Of a stretch of 64,000 nucleotides of DNA, positions 40,371 to 49,415 are shown piece by piece. This DNA is from Bacteroidota bacterium (GTDB lineage: Bacteria; Bacteroidota; Bacteroidia; NS11-12g; UBA9320). The stretch lies in contig CANIKO010000014.1 in NCBI GenBank assembly GCA_947468275.1, positions 1-64,000 on the forward strand. Direction: 5' to 3'. The notes below the pieces were generated by a model. The model ran no database searches. It saw only the letters and a program-made list of their open reading frames with translations, and had not been told where the DNA came from. Positions within the stretch are counted from its first letter, which is position 1, and every line of letters starts with the position of its first letter. Position numbers and translations under genes: made by a program.

Positions 40371-41450
40371 TTGTTTTTAAAAAACATTTCAATAAGTCAA
40401 TTTAAAAGTCATTCAACAGCTACTTTGCAGTTGGAACGGGGCATTAACTGCATCATTGGTAAAAACGGTGTGGGTAAAACCAATCTTTTGGACTCTGTTT
40501 ACTGTTTGCTCAATGGTAAAAGCTACTTTCAAATGACAGATGCTTTGTGCATTTTGCTCGGTGAAACCTATTATTTGTTAAAAGGAAATTTACAGGAAAC
40601 GGATGAAACGGAAACCCAATTAATGGTTTCATTTCAAATTGGCAAACGAAAATCCATCCGTCTAAATGATGAACCGGTAAATAAACTGGCGGAGTTTTTT
40701 GGAAAATACCCTTGTGTGGTAATCGCTCCCGATGATGTGGAGATAATAAATGGGGAAAGCGATCAGCGCAGGAGGTTTTTTGATTATATGCTTTCGGTGG
40801 TGGATCCCCTGTATTTAAAGAATTTGTCGGCTTACAACAAAGTACTGGAAACCCGCAACAAACAGTTAAAAGTTTTTTTGGAAAACGATAATTTTGATGC
40901 CGTATTACTTGATTATTATGATACAAAACTTGAACTGCATGGGTCTTATATTTTTAAAGTAAGGCAGCAATCAACCACAATTTTTGAAGGTTATTTTAAT
41001 AAAGTATACGCTGAAATAGCGGCAGGAGCGGAAGTTCCTGTGTTTAAATTTATAAGCAAATTACACGATTCTGATTTTAAAACCGGATTTGCCCAAACCT
41101 TGAATAAAGATAGAATTTTAGGACGAACCAGTTTTGGAACTCACCGCGACGACTGGTCGTTTGAACTGAATGGAATGCCTTTAAAAAAAACAGGTTCACA
41201 AGGCCAAATAAAATCCTTTTTGATAGCCCTGAAACTGGCCATGTATAATTTTATTTATGAAAAGCGAAATGTAAAACCCTTGCTATTGTTGGATGATATA
41301 TTTGAAAAGATAGATACCTCAAGGATGCAGCAATTGGTAGAAATAATTTCAAAAACCGACATGGGACAGGTAATTATTACCGATACCAATAAAAAAAGGG
41401 TGGAGGAGTATTTTGAGGGGAGGGGAGAGGTTGGGTTTTTTGAGTTATGA
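40371..41450 (+). CDS. recF: DNA replication/repair protein RecF (TTG start)
   Basis: ISQFKSHSTATLQLERGINCIIGKNGVGKTNLLDSVY, VIAPDDVEIINGESDQRRRFFDYMLS, SQGQIKSFLIALKLA, LLLLDDIFEKID. Confidence 0.96.
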   Translation: MFLKNISISQFKSHSTATLQLERGINCIIGKNGVGKTNLLDSVYCLLNGKSYFQMTDALCILLGETYYLLKGNLQETDETETQLMVSFQIGKRKSIRLNDEPVNKLAEFFGKYPCVVIAPDDVEIINGESDQRRRFFDYMLSVVDPLYLKNLSAYNKVLETRNKQLKVFLENDNFDAVLLDYYDTKLELHGSYIFKVRQQSTTIFEGYFNKVYAEIAAGAEVPVFKFISKLHDSDFKTGFAQTLNKDRILGRTSFGTHRDDWSFELNGMPLKKTGSQGQIKSFLIALKLAMYNFIYEKRNVKPLLLLDDIFEKIDTSRMQQLVEIISKTDMGQVIITDTNKKRVEEYFEGRGEVGFFEL

Positions 41451-41496
41451 ATTATAAGTGATGAGTTATGAATGTTGAATTATGAATGTTGAATTG
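41446..41496. repeat. AT-rich degenerate tandem repeat overlapping recF stop
   Basis: (ga)gttatgaattataagtgatgagttatgaatgttgaattatgaatgttgaatt. Confidence 0.7.
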
Positions 41497-41497
41497 T

Positions 41498-41598
41498 CGC
41501 TATCGCTTCGCCTCCGGCGAGTTATTTATGAATAAGCATCTTGCCAAAATTGCCGGAGGCAATGGATATGGGTCATTTGCAAGATGCAAGCGACAGCG
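41498..41598. repeat. Nested palindromic (REP-like) element
   Basis: Outer arms cgctatcgctt/aagcgacagcg (10/11), inner arms gcatcttgc/gcaagatgc (9/9), hairpins tcgcc-tcc-ggcga and attgcc-gga-ggcaat. Confidence 0.75.
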
Positions 41599-41692
41599 GG
41601 GTTAAAACTGTCACCAAATAAGAGTTCTACTAAGGTTTTAAAACGTGAAAAGATATAATAACACAAAATCCTGTAAAATATTAATTTTAAAT

Positions 41693-41717
41693 GGTACGAG
41701 TTTTGGAAACTCGCACC
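41693..41717. repeat. REP-like hairpin
   Basis: ggtacgagttt-tgg-aaactcgcacc, 10/11 bp stem. Confidence 0.65.
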
Positions 41718-41731
41718 AGCAGGGGGAGGCT

Positions 41732-42709
41732 CTAGTAATAAGCAAACTGCTCAATTCGTATATTAGGGACAGCCATATATAAATCTTTAGACTGATATCC
41801 TTGGGAAATGGTAATTCTTTCCTTTAATAAGCCTAAATAATTGTAAGTATAAAATATTTCAGGGAAATAAAAATTATTTGGCATTTTATTGGTAATGTCA
41901 TCTTCATGGGTTTTATGAGTAATACTTGTTAGTCTTTTATCCATATTGTAATTGTAAACAGTTTTTAAAGAATAAGGGTCGTAATATTTTAAATTATCAT
42001 CTTTAATAGTTTTTTCTATAATTAATCCATTTTGATAAATACTTTCAATGTGATAACCTTCTCTCCATCTTTTAATGTGATTTAGTCCATTTGTATCTAT
42101 TTCAAATGACAATGAATCTAAATGGTTTTCCCATTTGGTTTTAATTAGTTTATTCGCTTTATCAATGGTAAAAGTTGTTCCTTTCCAATGAGATGAAGTA
42201 TCTGTCAAAACAATGTTATCATTTTCATTCCTTAAGAATTTTGTATCAAAGTGAATTCTTTTTTGATACTTTGTTTTAATTTTTACCATTGAATATGAAT
42301 AATAACCAATAATTCGGCCTTCGTCGTTATAAGTTATTGAATCAATATTTTCATACTCTTTATTTTTAAATTCCGAATAAATTAATTGGCCTGATTTATT
42401 GTATTTGTAAATAGTTTCTGATAGTATCTTTTTATTATATGCATTTGATGAATTGGATAAGTTGTAATTCTGTTCCGAAATTAATTGCCCTGATTCACTA
42501 AATTCAAAATCAGTAAATGAATTATTTCCAACAAAATATTTAATCGTTCTAATTTTAGCCATTTTAAATGTTGCTATTTCACTCTCTGTAAAAGGTAACT
42601 GCCATGCGAAAGGTGAAATATAGTCAGGCTCAAAATTTTTAGGAATCTGAGAATATGTTAATATTGGGCAAACAAATATTATCAGAATAATTTGAAAAGA
42701 TATTTTCAT
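41732..42709 (-). CDS. Secreted hypothetical protein with YD/wapA-like YxxxGxL motifs
   Basis: Signal peptide MKISFQIILIIFVCPILTYSQ; FEFSESGQLISEQNY, YKYNKSGQLIYSEF, ITYNDEGRIIGYYSY. Confidence 0.75.
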   Translation of the reverse strand: MKISFQIILIIFVCPILTYSQIPKNFEPDYISPFAWQLPFTESEIATFKMAKIRTIKYFVGNNSFTDFEFSESGQLISEQNYNLSNSSNAYNKKILSETIYKYNKSGQLIYSEFKNKEYENIDSITYNDEGRIIGYYSYSMVKIKTKYQKRIHFDTKFLRNENDNIVLTDTSSHWKGTTFTIDKANKLIKTKWENHLDSLSFEIDTNGLNHIKRWREGYHIESIYQNGLIIEKTIKDDNLKYYDPYSLKTVYNYNMDKRLTSITHKTHEDDITNKMPNNFYFPEIFYTYNYLGLLKERITISQGYQSKDLYMAVPNIRIEQFAYY

Positions 42710-42783
42710 GGTTTATTATAAACGTTTTTAATAATTTTTTAACGTTTCAAATATAATTTAAAGTGTCCCTCTGTCAATAATTT

Positions 42784-42887
42784 AGGCTAAAGCCAATGGC
42801 CTTTTATTATTTTTTATCAGTTCATTAGAATGAACTGCAATGGATGGTTTGTAGCCAAATCCATTGCCGTTGGCTTTAGCCAACGGC
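42784..42887. repeat. Composite palindromic REP-like element
   Basis: ggctaaagccaatggc/gccgttggctttagcc arms (15/16), hairpins cagttcatt-ag-aatgaactg, gcaatggat..atccattgc and gccgttggct-tt-agccaacggc. Confidence 0.88.
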
Positions 42888-42993
42888 TTTAAAAGATTTT
42901 TAAAGAAATCCTGAATTTTTTAAATCCTAAAAATCATAGTCAAGACAATTAGGCAAAACAAAAATTAGCAAAACTGAAAAAAATCGTGTTGGT

Positions 42994-43296
42994 TTGAACT
43001 ATCCATTTATGTTTACCGACGAAAAACCTATAAAGCAAGTAATCAATGAATTGTTGAATGCTTATAAACTCAATGGCAAAATTGATGAACTTAAAATTTG
43101 GAACAACTGGCCGGATATTGTTGGGGTGGTTATAGCTAAAAATACAAGCAAACTTCAATTAAAGGGAAATACGCTTTACATTTATGTGGAATCGGCGCCT
43201 TTAAAAAGTGAACTCACGTTTCACCGCAGTGTTATTTTGCAAAAAATTAATGCCTACTTTGGAACTCAAATCGTTAAAGAAATCAATATCAAATGA
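42994..43296 (+). CDS. DUF721 (DciA-like) protein
   Basis: KQVINELLNAYKLNGKIDELKIWNNWPDIVGVVIAKNTSKLQLKGNTLYIYVESAPLKSELTFHRSVILQKINAYFG. Confidence 0.88.
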   Translation: MNYPFMFTDEKPIKQVINELLNAYKLNGKIDELKIWNNWPDIVGVVIAKNTSKLQLKGNTLYIYVESAPLKSELTFHRSVILQKINAYFGTQIVKEINIK

Positions 43297-43444
43297 CCAT
43301 AACAGAAATACTATCAGATTCATTGGGAATTAAATATGGTCATTCGATATGGCAAATGTTTAAAAATAAATCGCAGATTAGATAATACCAATTATTACAA
43401 AATAAAAATAAATTAATTATCAAATATTAATTACATATCAAATA

Positions 43445-44095
43445 ATGTCTTATAAAATTGCACCGTCTATTCTCTCGGCAGATTTTGCCAACTTACAACG
43501 CGATGTAGAAATGATTAATAACAGCCAAGCCGATTGGTTTCATGTGGATGTAATGGATGGCGTTTTTGTTCCTAATATTTCTTTAGGATTGCCGGTTATT
43601 TCTGGCATCAAACGCCATGCTACCAAACCGCTGGATGTGCATTTGATGATAGTGCAGCCCGAACGGTATATTGCCGATTTTAAAAAAGCCGGAGCTGATA
43701 TTTTAACAGTTCATTTGGAAGCAAGTACCCACCTGCACCGCACCATTCGCGCCATAAAAGAAAACAGTATGTTAGCTGGCGTGGCTTTAAACCCTCATTC
43801 ATCTGTTCAGTCATTGAAGGATTGTTTAATGGATATTGATTTGGTGTGTTTGATGAGTGTAAATCCGGGATTTGGCGGTCAAAAATTTATTGATAATACA
43901 TACAATAAGGTAAAAGAACTGCGCCAAATGGCCAACGAGCGAGGCAAAGATTTACTTATAGAAATAGATGGCGGGGTAACTTTAGATAATTATAAATTGT
44001 TGCTTGAAGCCGGAGCCAATGTGCTGGTAGCGGGCAATACTGTTTTTGCGTCAGCTAATCCTGCAGATACCATTGCTAAATTAAAAGGAAGGTAA
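43445..44095 (+). CDS. rpe: Ribulose-phosphate 3-epimerase
   Basis: IAPSILSADFANL, WFHVDVMDGVFVPNISLG, VNPGFGGQKFI, EIDGGVTLDN. Confidence 0.97.
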   Translation: MSYKIAPSILSADFANLQRDVEMINNSQADWFHVDVMDGVFVPNISLGLPVISGIKRHATKPLDVHLMIVQPERYIADFKKAGADILTVHLEASTHLHRTIRAIKENSMLAGVALNPHSSVQSLKDCLMDIDLVCLMSVNPGFGGQKFIDNTYNKVKELRQMANERGKDLLIEIDGGVTLDNYKLLLEAGANVLVAGNTVFASANPADTIAKLKGR

Positions 44096-44199
44096 CTGCA
44101 ATATTTTTTATGAAAAAGGCGTTAATCAATTTTTATTAGTAAATGGATTTAGAATGGTTAGAAAAGTTGAAATAGTAAGTTGTAATTATTTTTTTAATA

Positions 44200-44256
44200 G
44201 CCAATCTCTATTTTAACCAATCACAATTTTAACCAATAACCAATATAACCAATCAA
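44200..44256. repeat. Degenerate tandem repeat of AACCAAT-type units
   Basis: gccaatctctattttaaccaatcacaattttaaccaataaccaatataaccaatca. Confidence 0.75.
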
Positions 44257-44281
44257 ATCTCTTAAATACAATATCTCTTTA

Positions 44282-46738
44282 ATGTTAATGTTCGTGGGGC
44301 TTGGTTCCTTTGGGCAGTCGTTTGTAAAGGGTCATGTTTCTGATTCGTCGGGTATTGATTTGGGCGGAGTTTCTGTTTTTACAAGCGATAGGTTGAACTC
44401 AGCTATTTCTGACGAAAACGGAAATTATAAATTAAAACTCCCATCAGATAAAACCTTCATTGTTTATTTTAGCTTTGCTCAAAAGCGTGTAACCCGTGAA
44501 GTAGGACCTCTAAAAGCAGGTGAAACAATTCTTGTAAATGTTATTATTAAAACCAGTGTTGAATTATCCGAGGTTACAAAAATTCAGCAAGTGAACCGTG
44601 ACTTAATGGCCATAACTATTGAAGCCAAAAAATTTGAAAGATTTCCTTCGGTTAGTGGCTCTATTGAGTCATCATTAAAATTTTTAGGAGCCACAGGTGG
44701 CAACGAATTAAGTTCGGGCTATAACGTGAGGGGCGGAAACTATGATGAAAATTTAGTTTATATAAATGATATAGAAGTGTATCGTCCTTTCTTGGTAAGG
44801 GCAGGGCAGCAGGAAGGGTTAAGTATTATAAATCCTGATATGGTAGATAGATTGGTTTTTTCAACAGGTGGATTTGAAGCTAAGTACGGTGACAAACTGA
44901 GCAGCGTATTAGATATAACTTATAAAATTCCACGAAAATTTGAGACAATGGTAAGGAGCAGCTTGCTTGGTACCAGTATTACCATGGCCAATCAATCAAA
45001 AAATAAACGGTTCAGTTTTTTGATTGGAGGTCGCTATCGCAGCAATAAACTTATTTTAAATACACTGGATGTAAGCGGTGATTACAGGCCATTGAATATT
45101 GATTTTCAATCTCTGATTCGTTATAGGATTAATACCTCTTTAAATATCTCATGGTTAACTAATATAGCTTATAACAAATTTGCATTGGTGCCATCTAGCA
45201 GGCAAACTTCGTTTGGAACGGTTACATCAGCCTTGCGACTTAATATAAATATGGGAGGATTGGATGAAATGAAATATTTGGTAGCCTTGAATGGGCTTAC
45301 ATTGCATTATACCCCAAATAAAAACACATCCATAAAATGGATAAACTCCTATTATACAACTACCGAAAACGAACACAATACCACCGAAGGAGCGTATGGA
45401 TTATATGAATTGGATAATAATATAGGTTCAGATAATTTGGGTAAAGAAAAACGGTTACTTGGTGTAGGTTATTTTATTCAAAATGCCAGAAATGATTTGC
45501 AAGCCAATGTATTTAACTCAGGAATTGTAGCTACTCAAAAAACAAAACATTCTACTTGGTTTTATGGAACCAAATATCAAAACGAAAAAATAAATGACCT
45601 ATTAAATGAATGGCAATACAATGATTCAGGTGGACACAATATTGCAATTGATCGCCAAAACGGACAACAAATAAATTTAGATAACCGAATCCATGCCGAA
45701 AATACGGTGAGATCATTCAGGATTAGTAGCTATGTTCAGAATAGCTATTTACTCGATAAATCTAAAAATTTCAAAATTAACGGCGGAGTTCGCCATCAGT
45801 ATTGGTCGCTCAATGAACAAAATTTATTTAGCCCCCGATTTTCTTTAACCTTTGAGCCCAATAAAAAATTTAATGATTCATTATTCAAAAGGTCAACCAC
45901 TTTGGAAGCATATGATTCGTCAAAGAAAAAGGATTTATTAATTAAATTCGCTAGTGGTGTATACTATCAACCTCCCTTTTATAGAGAATTTAGAAGATTA
46001 GACGGGACTTTAAATGCCAATATTAAAGCGCAGCGAAGTATTCATTTTGTCTTAGGTTCTGATTATAATTTTTCGGCTTGGGGACGACCATTCAAGCTTA
46101 TTAATGAATTATATTATAAATATTTAGATAATCTTATACCCTATTATATAGACAATGTTAGAATTCGCTACTACGCCGAAAATAGTTCTAAGGGGTATGC
46201 CACCGGTTTCGATACTCGAGTGAATGGCGAATTTATTAAAGGTCTTGAGTCTTGGCTTAGTTTTTCAGTGCTTCAAACGCGTGAAAATATTACATATATA
46301 AATGAAGCAGGAAAAACAGTTGAGTCAGGGTTTATTAGAAGGCCAACCGATCAACGTGTTAATTTTTCTATCCTTTTTGCTGATGAATTGCCAATGGATA
46401 AAACCTATAAAATGCATTTAGGGTTAATATTTGGAGGTAGAGTACCATATTATTTTAATGGAAATGATCGTTATACAAAAACGCCCAATACCATTCCTCC
46501 ATACCGTAGAGTTGATATTGGATTTTCAAAAGAAGTAATTGGAGGGCAAGCCAAAAAGAGTGAAAAGTACAAGCATATTGAAAGTTTATGGACAAGTGTA
46601 GAAATATTTAACCTTTTAGAATTTAATAATACAGTAAGTTATATTTGGGTGAAAGATATAAGTAACAGAACTTATGGAGTTCCTAATTATCTAACAGGAA
46701 GGCGATTGAATATTAAATTTATTATAAAATTTAAATAG
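44282..46738 (+). CDS. TonB-dependent receptor with N-terminal carboxypeptidase-regulatory-like domain
   Basis: VKGHVSDSSGIDLGGVSVFTSDRLNSAISDENGNYKLKLP; plug ATGGNELSSGYNVRGGNYDENLVYINDIEVYRP; C-terminal beta-barrel pattern. Confidence 0.9.
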   Translation: MLMFVGLGSFGQSFVKGHVSDSSGIDLGGVSVFTSDRLNSAISDENGNYKLKLPSDKTFIVYFSFAQKRVTREVGPLKAGETILVNVIIKTSVELSEVTKIQQVNRDLMAITIEAKKFERFPSVSGSIESSLKFLGATGGNELSSGYNVRGGNYDENLVYINDIEVYRPFLVRAGQQEGLSIINPDMVDRLVFSTGGFEAKYGDKLSSVLDITYKIPRKFETMVRSSLLGTSITMANQSKNKRFSFLIGGRYRSNKLILNTLDVSGDYRPLNIDFQSLIRYRINTSLNISWLTNIAYNKFALVPSSRQTSFGTVTSALRLNINMGGLDEMKYLVALNGLTLHYTPNKNTSIKWINSYYTTTENEHNTTEGAYGLYELDNNIGSDNLGKEKRLLGVGYFIQNARNDLQANVFNSGIVATQKTKHSTWFYGTKYQNEKINDLLNEWQYNDSGGHNIAIDRQNGQQINLDNRIHAENTVRSFRISSYVQNSYLLDKSKNFKINGGVRHQYWSLNEQNLFSPRFSLTFEPNKKFNDSLFKRSTTLEAYDSSKKKDLLIKFASGVYYQPPFYREFRRLDGTLNANIKAQRSIHFVLGSDYNFSAWGRPFKLINELYYKYLDNLIPYYIDNVRIRYYAENSSKGYATGFDTRVNGEFIKGLESWLSFSVLQTRENITYINEAGKTVESGFIRRPTDQRVNFSILFADELPMDKTYKMHLGLIFGGRVPYYFNGNDRYTKTPNTIPPYRRVDIGFSKEVIGGQAKKSEKYKHIESLWTSVEIFNLLEFNNTVSYIWVKDISNRTYGVPNYLTGRRLNIKFIIKFK

Positions 46739-46810
46739 AGCTAAAATCTATCATATTTATTTATTCGTTTTTATTGGTAATAAGTGTGAATAATTTCTAA
46801 TAACTCAATC

Positions 46811-46839
46811 TTGTAGAAAAAGGATAAATAATAAATTTG
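46811..46839 (+). promoter_or_regulatory. Bacteroidetes-type promoter upstream of porP/sprF
   Basis: ttg 46811 and taaatttg 46832-46839 (TAnnTTTG), 18-nt spacing. Confidence 0.5.
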
Positions 46840-46882
46840 CATAGTATAAATAGAATTACCACATTTGTAAACTGTACCCAAT

Positions 46883-47968
46883 ATGGTTAAAAACTACTTT
46901 TTTAAATCATTTCTAATAGGAGGATTGCTCGTAACGTCTTTAGTTTCAAAGGCTCAACACGACCCCTATTATACTCATTTCAGATTTAATAAACAGGCAT
47001 ACAATCCTGCTGCCGCAGGTGAAAAGCTAGATTATATCTGTATAAACGGATTAACCCATTATCAATATAGGGATTATAATGACTATACAAAAGTGACCGG
47101 CACGAATCCTGATCCTGGTACTAATAAAGATTTAGTAGCCACTAATATGGCTCCTGAAACGTATAATTTAAATATTAGTACATTATTGAAACTTGATAAG
47201 GCAGGTAGGCATAAAGTGGGGGTAGGGTTAACTTTAATTGATGATAATATTGGTTTTATGAAAACTACCACTATAAAAGGAGCCATTAACTATCGCAAAC
47301 CTATTCAAGGGCAATTTGGTTATTTGGCAGTGGGGGTAGAATTTGGTTCAACCTCGTTTGCATATGTCAATCCTAAGTTTAAAGCAATTGATCCAAATGA
47401 TCCAAGAATCCCGACGGGTGATGGAAGTCAATCAAACCTTGATTTGGGAGTTGGAGTGTATTATCATCAGGCTAAATTTATGAAGGTACTTGATAATTTT
47501 TATGTTGGAGCATCGTATAACCACTTAAATGGAGCAAAATATAATTTTACGGTTCCAACAGCCATAGGTAGAGCAGCCGTTGATATGGATTTTGTGAGAT
47601 ATTTATATGTAACCTCTGGTGCTGATTGGAACTTGGCCAATAAAAATTGGAAACTTGAACCCACTGTATTAATAAAATATAATCCTAAATTACAATTAGA
47701 TTTGAATATGACCGCCTTATACTCTAACTCATTAAGAGCAGGTTTAGGGTACCGTTCAGCAGCTGATGCATTGGCAATTATTGTAGGTTACGAAAGAGGG
47801 CAATTACAAGTAGGATATTCTTATGATATCACAATGTCTAAAATTAGAAAGGTGAGTGATGGAACTCATGAAATATTTGTGAAATATTGTTTTCCAATTT
47901 CATTTCCACCTCCACCTGAGAAGAAATTTCGCTTAACCCCACGTTTTATGGGCAAAGGCGCTTATTAG
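46883..47968 (+). CDS. T9SS membrane protein PorP/SprF family
   Basis: QHDPYYTHFRFNKQAYNPAAAGEKLDY N-terminus and outer-membrane beta-strand pattern; upstream of gldK. Confidence 0.9.
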   Translation: MVKNYFFKSFLIGGLLVTSLVSKAQHDPYYTHFRFNKQAYNPAAAGEKLDYICINGLTHYQYRDYNDYTKVTGTNPDPGTNKDLVATNMAPETYNLNISTLLKLDKAGRHKVGVGLTLIDDNIGFMKTTTIKGAINYRKPIQGQFGYLAVGVEFGSTSFAYVNPKFKAIDPNDPRIPTGDGSQSNLDLGVGVYYHQAKFMKVLDNFYVGASYNHLNGAKYNFTVPTAIGRAAVDMDFVRYLYVTSGADWNLANKNWKLEPTVLIKYNPKLQLDLNMTALYSNSLRAGLGYRSAADALAIIVGYERGQLQVGYSYDITMSKIRKVSDGTHEIFVKYCFPISFPPPPEKKFRLTPRFMGKGAY

Positions 47969-48095
47969 TTTTTTTAAAATTTACACAATAATAATAATAG
48001 GGTAACCGTTTATTAGATGAATTAAACAAATTATCTTGTTTTTAAATTCAAATTAATTATAATTGCAGAGTCAAATATAAACCATAGTAACGAAA

Positions 48096-49355
48096 ATGAA
48101 CAGAGTGATTAGGATAATGGCAGTTTTTGGGATTGTAACCCTATTTAGTTGTATGGGCCAAGATCGTGGTGAGTTAACAGGCGTACCAGGTCGTAAGCCT
48201 TGGTTTCACCCTCAACCTTACGGTACAATCTATGTGCCTACAGGTACTTTCCACACAGGTCAAAGTGATCAGGATATTTTCCGCTCATATATAGCACCTA
48301 ATAAGCAGGTTTCAATTCATGCAATGTGGGTTGATGAAACTGAAATTACGAATAATGAGTATCGTCAGTTTGTATACTATGTTATAGATTCATTAGCACG
48401 TACTATTGGTGAACAAGTTACTGAAGTAGATAATGCTGGTGATAATTATACAATATTAGATTATAAGAAAAGAGTAGATTATAAGAATGAAGATCTTGAT
48501 CAGTTGTATTATACACCGGGTCAAAGATTTCGTCATAAAAAACAATATGATACTGATAAGTTGATTTTTACTTATCAATGGATTGATTATCGTGAAGCTG
48601 CCGCCACACAAAAGGTTCCAGGACAAGATCACCGTGCGAAATTTGTGAAAACTGCCATTGTTCCAATATACCCAGATACGCTTTGCTGGATACGTGATTT
48701 TGCTTTCAGTTATAATGAACCAATGACCCGTCAGTATTTTTGGCATCCAAAATATGATGATTATCCGGTAGTAGGTGTAAATTGGAAGCAAGCAAAGGCA
48801 TTTTGCAAATGGAGAACCGAATGGTTGAATCGCTATTGGGAAGATATAGGACAGCCAATTACAGAAGAATTCCGTTTGCCAACAGAATTCGAATGGGAAT
48901 ATGCTGCCCGTGGAGGAAGAGATAATAATATGTATCCATGGGGTGGACCATACACACGAAATAGTAAAGGTTGTTTTTTAGCTAACTTTAAACCTAACCG
49001 TGGTGATTATATGGGAGATGGTGGAATGTATCCTGTTCGTTCTGATGCTTATTTTCCTAATGATTACGGATTATACAATATGGCTGGTAACGTAGCTGAA
49101 TGGACTATAAATGCTTATTCTGAATCAACTCATCAGTTTGCACACGATCTTAATCCAGATTATCAATATGATGCTAGAGAAGATGAAACAATTTCAATGA
49201 AGAGGAAAGTGATTCGTGGTGGTTCTTGGAAAGATATTGCCTATTTCATTCAAAATGGTAGTAGAACCTACGAATATCAAGATACTTGTAAGTCTTATGT
49301 AGGATTTAGATGTGTACAAACCTATATTGGAAGATCTGCATTAGACAAAAAATAA
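48096..49355 (+). CDS. gldK: Type IX secretion/gliding lipoprotein GldK
   Basis: SUMF1-like: PTGTFHTGQSDQD, MWVDETEITNNEYRQFV, YDDYPVVGVNWKQAKAFCKWR, YNMAGNVAEWTINAY, IRGGSWKDIAYF. Confidence 0.95.
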   Translation: MNRVIRIMAVFGIVTLFSCMGQDRGELTGVPGRKPWFHPQPYGTIYVPTGTFHTGQSDQDIFRSYIAPNKQVSIHAMWVDETEITNNEYRQFVYYVIDSLARTIGEQVTEVDNAGDNYTILDYKKRVDYKNEDLDQLYYTPGQRFRHKKQYDTDKLIFTYQWIDYREAAATQKVPGQDHRAKFVKTAIVPIYPDTLCWIRDFAFSYNEPMTRQYFWHPKYDDYPVVGVNWKQAKAFCKWRTEWLNRYWEDIGQPITEEFRLPTEFEWEYAARGGRDNNMYPWGGPYTRNSKGCFLANFKPNRGDYMGDGGMYPVRSDAYFPNDYGLYNMAGNVAEWTINAYSESTHQFAHDLNPDYQYDAREDETISMKRKVIRGGSWKDIAYFIQNGSRTYEYQDTCKSYVGFRCVQTYIGRSALDKK

Positions 49356-49415
49356 GGTTATAATTACTAAATAGAAATTAAATAAATATAAACAAATTAA
49401 ATAAAAATTAAGAAC

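Noticed and set aside
41732-42709. Polymorphic toxin/Rhs element
   Set aside because: Only a few degenerate YD-like motifs, short length, no toxin tip or immunity gene recognised; kept as hypothetical secreted protein
44200-44256. AACCAAT array as a CRISPR or iteron replication origin
   Set aside because: Irregular spacing and no Rep gene or DnaA-box cluster nearby; treated as a tandem repeat only
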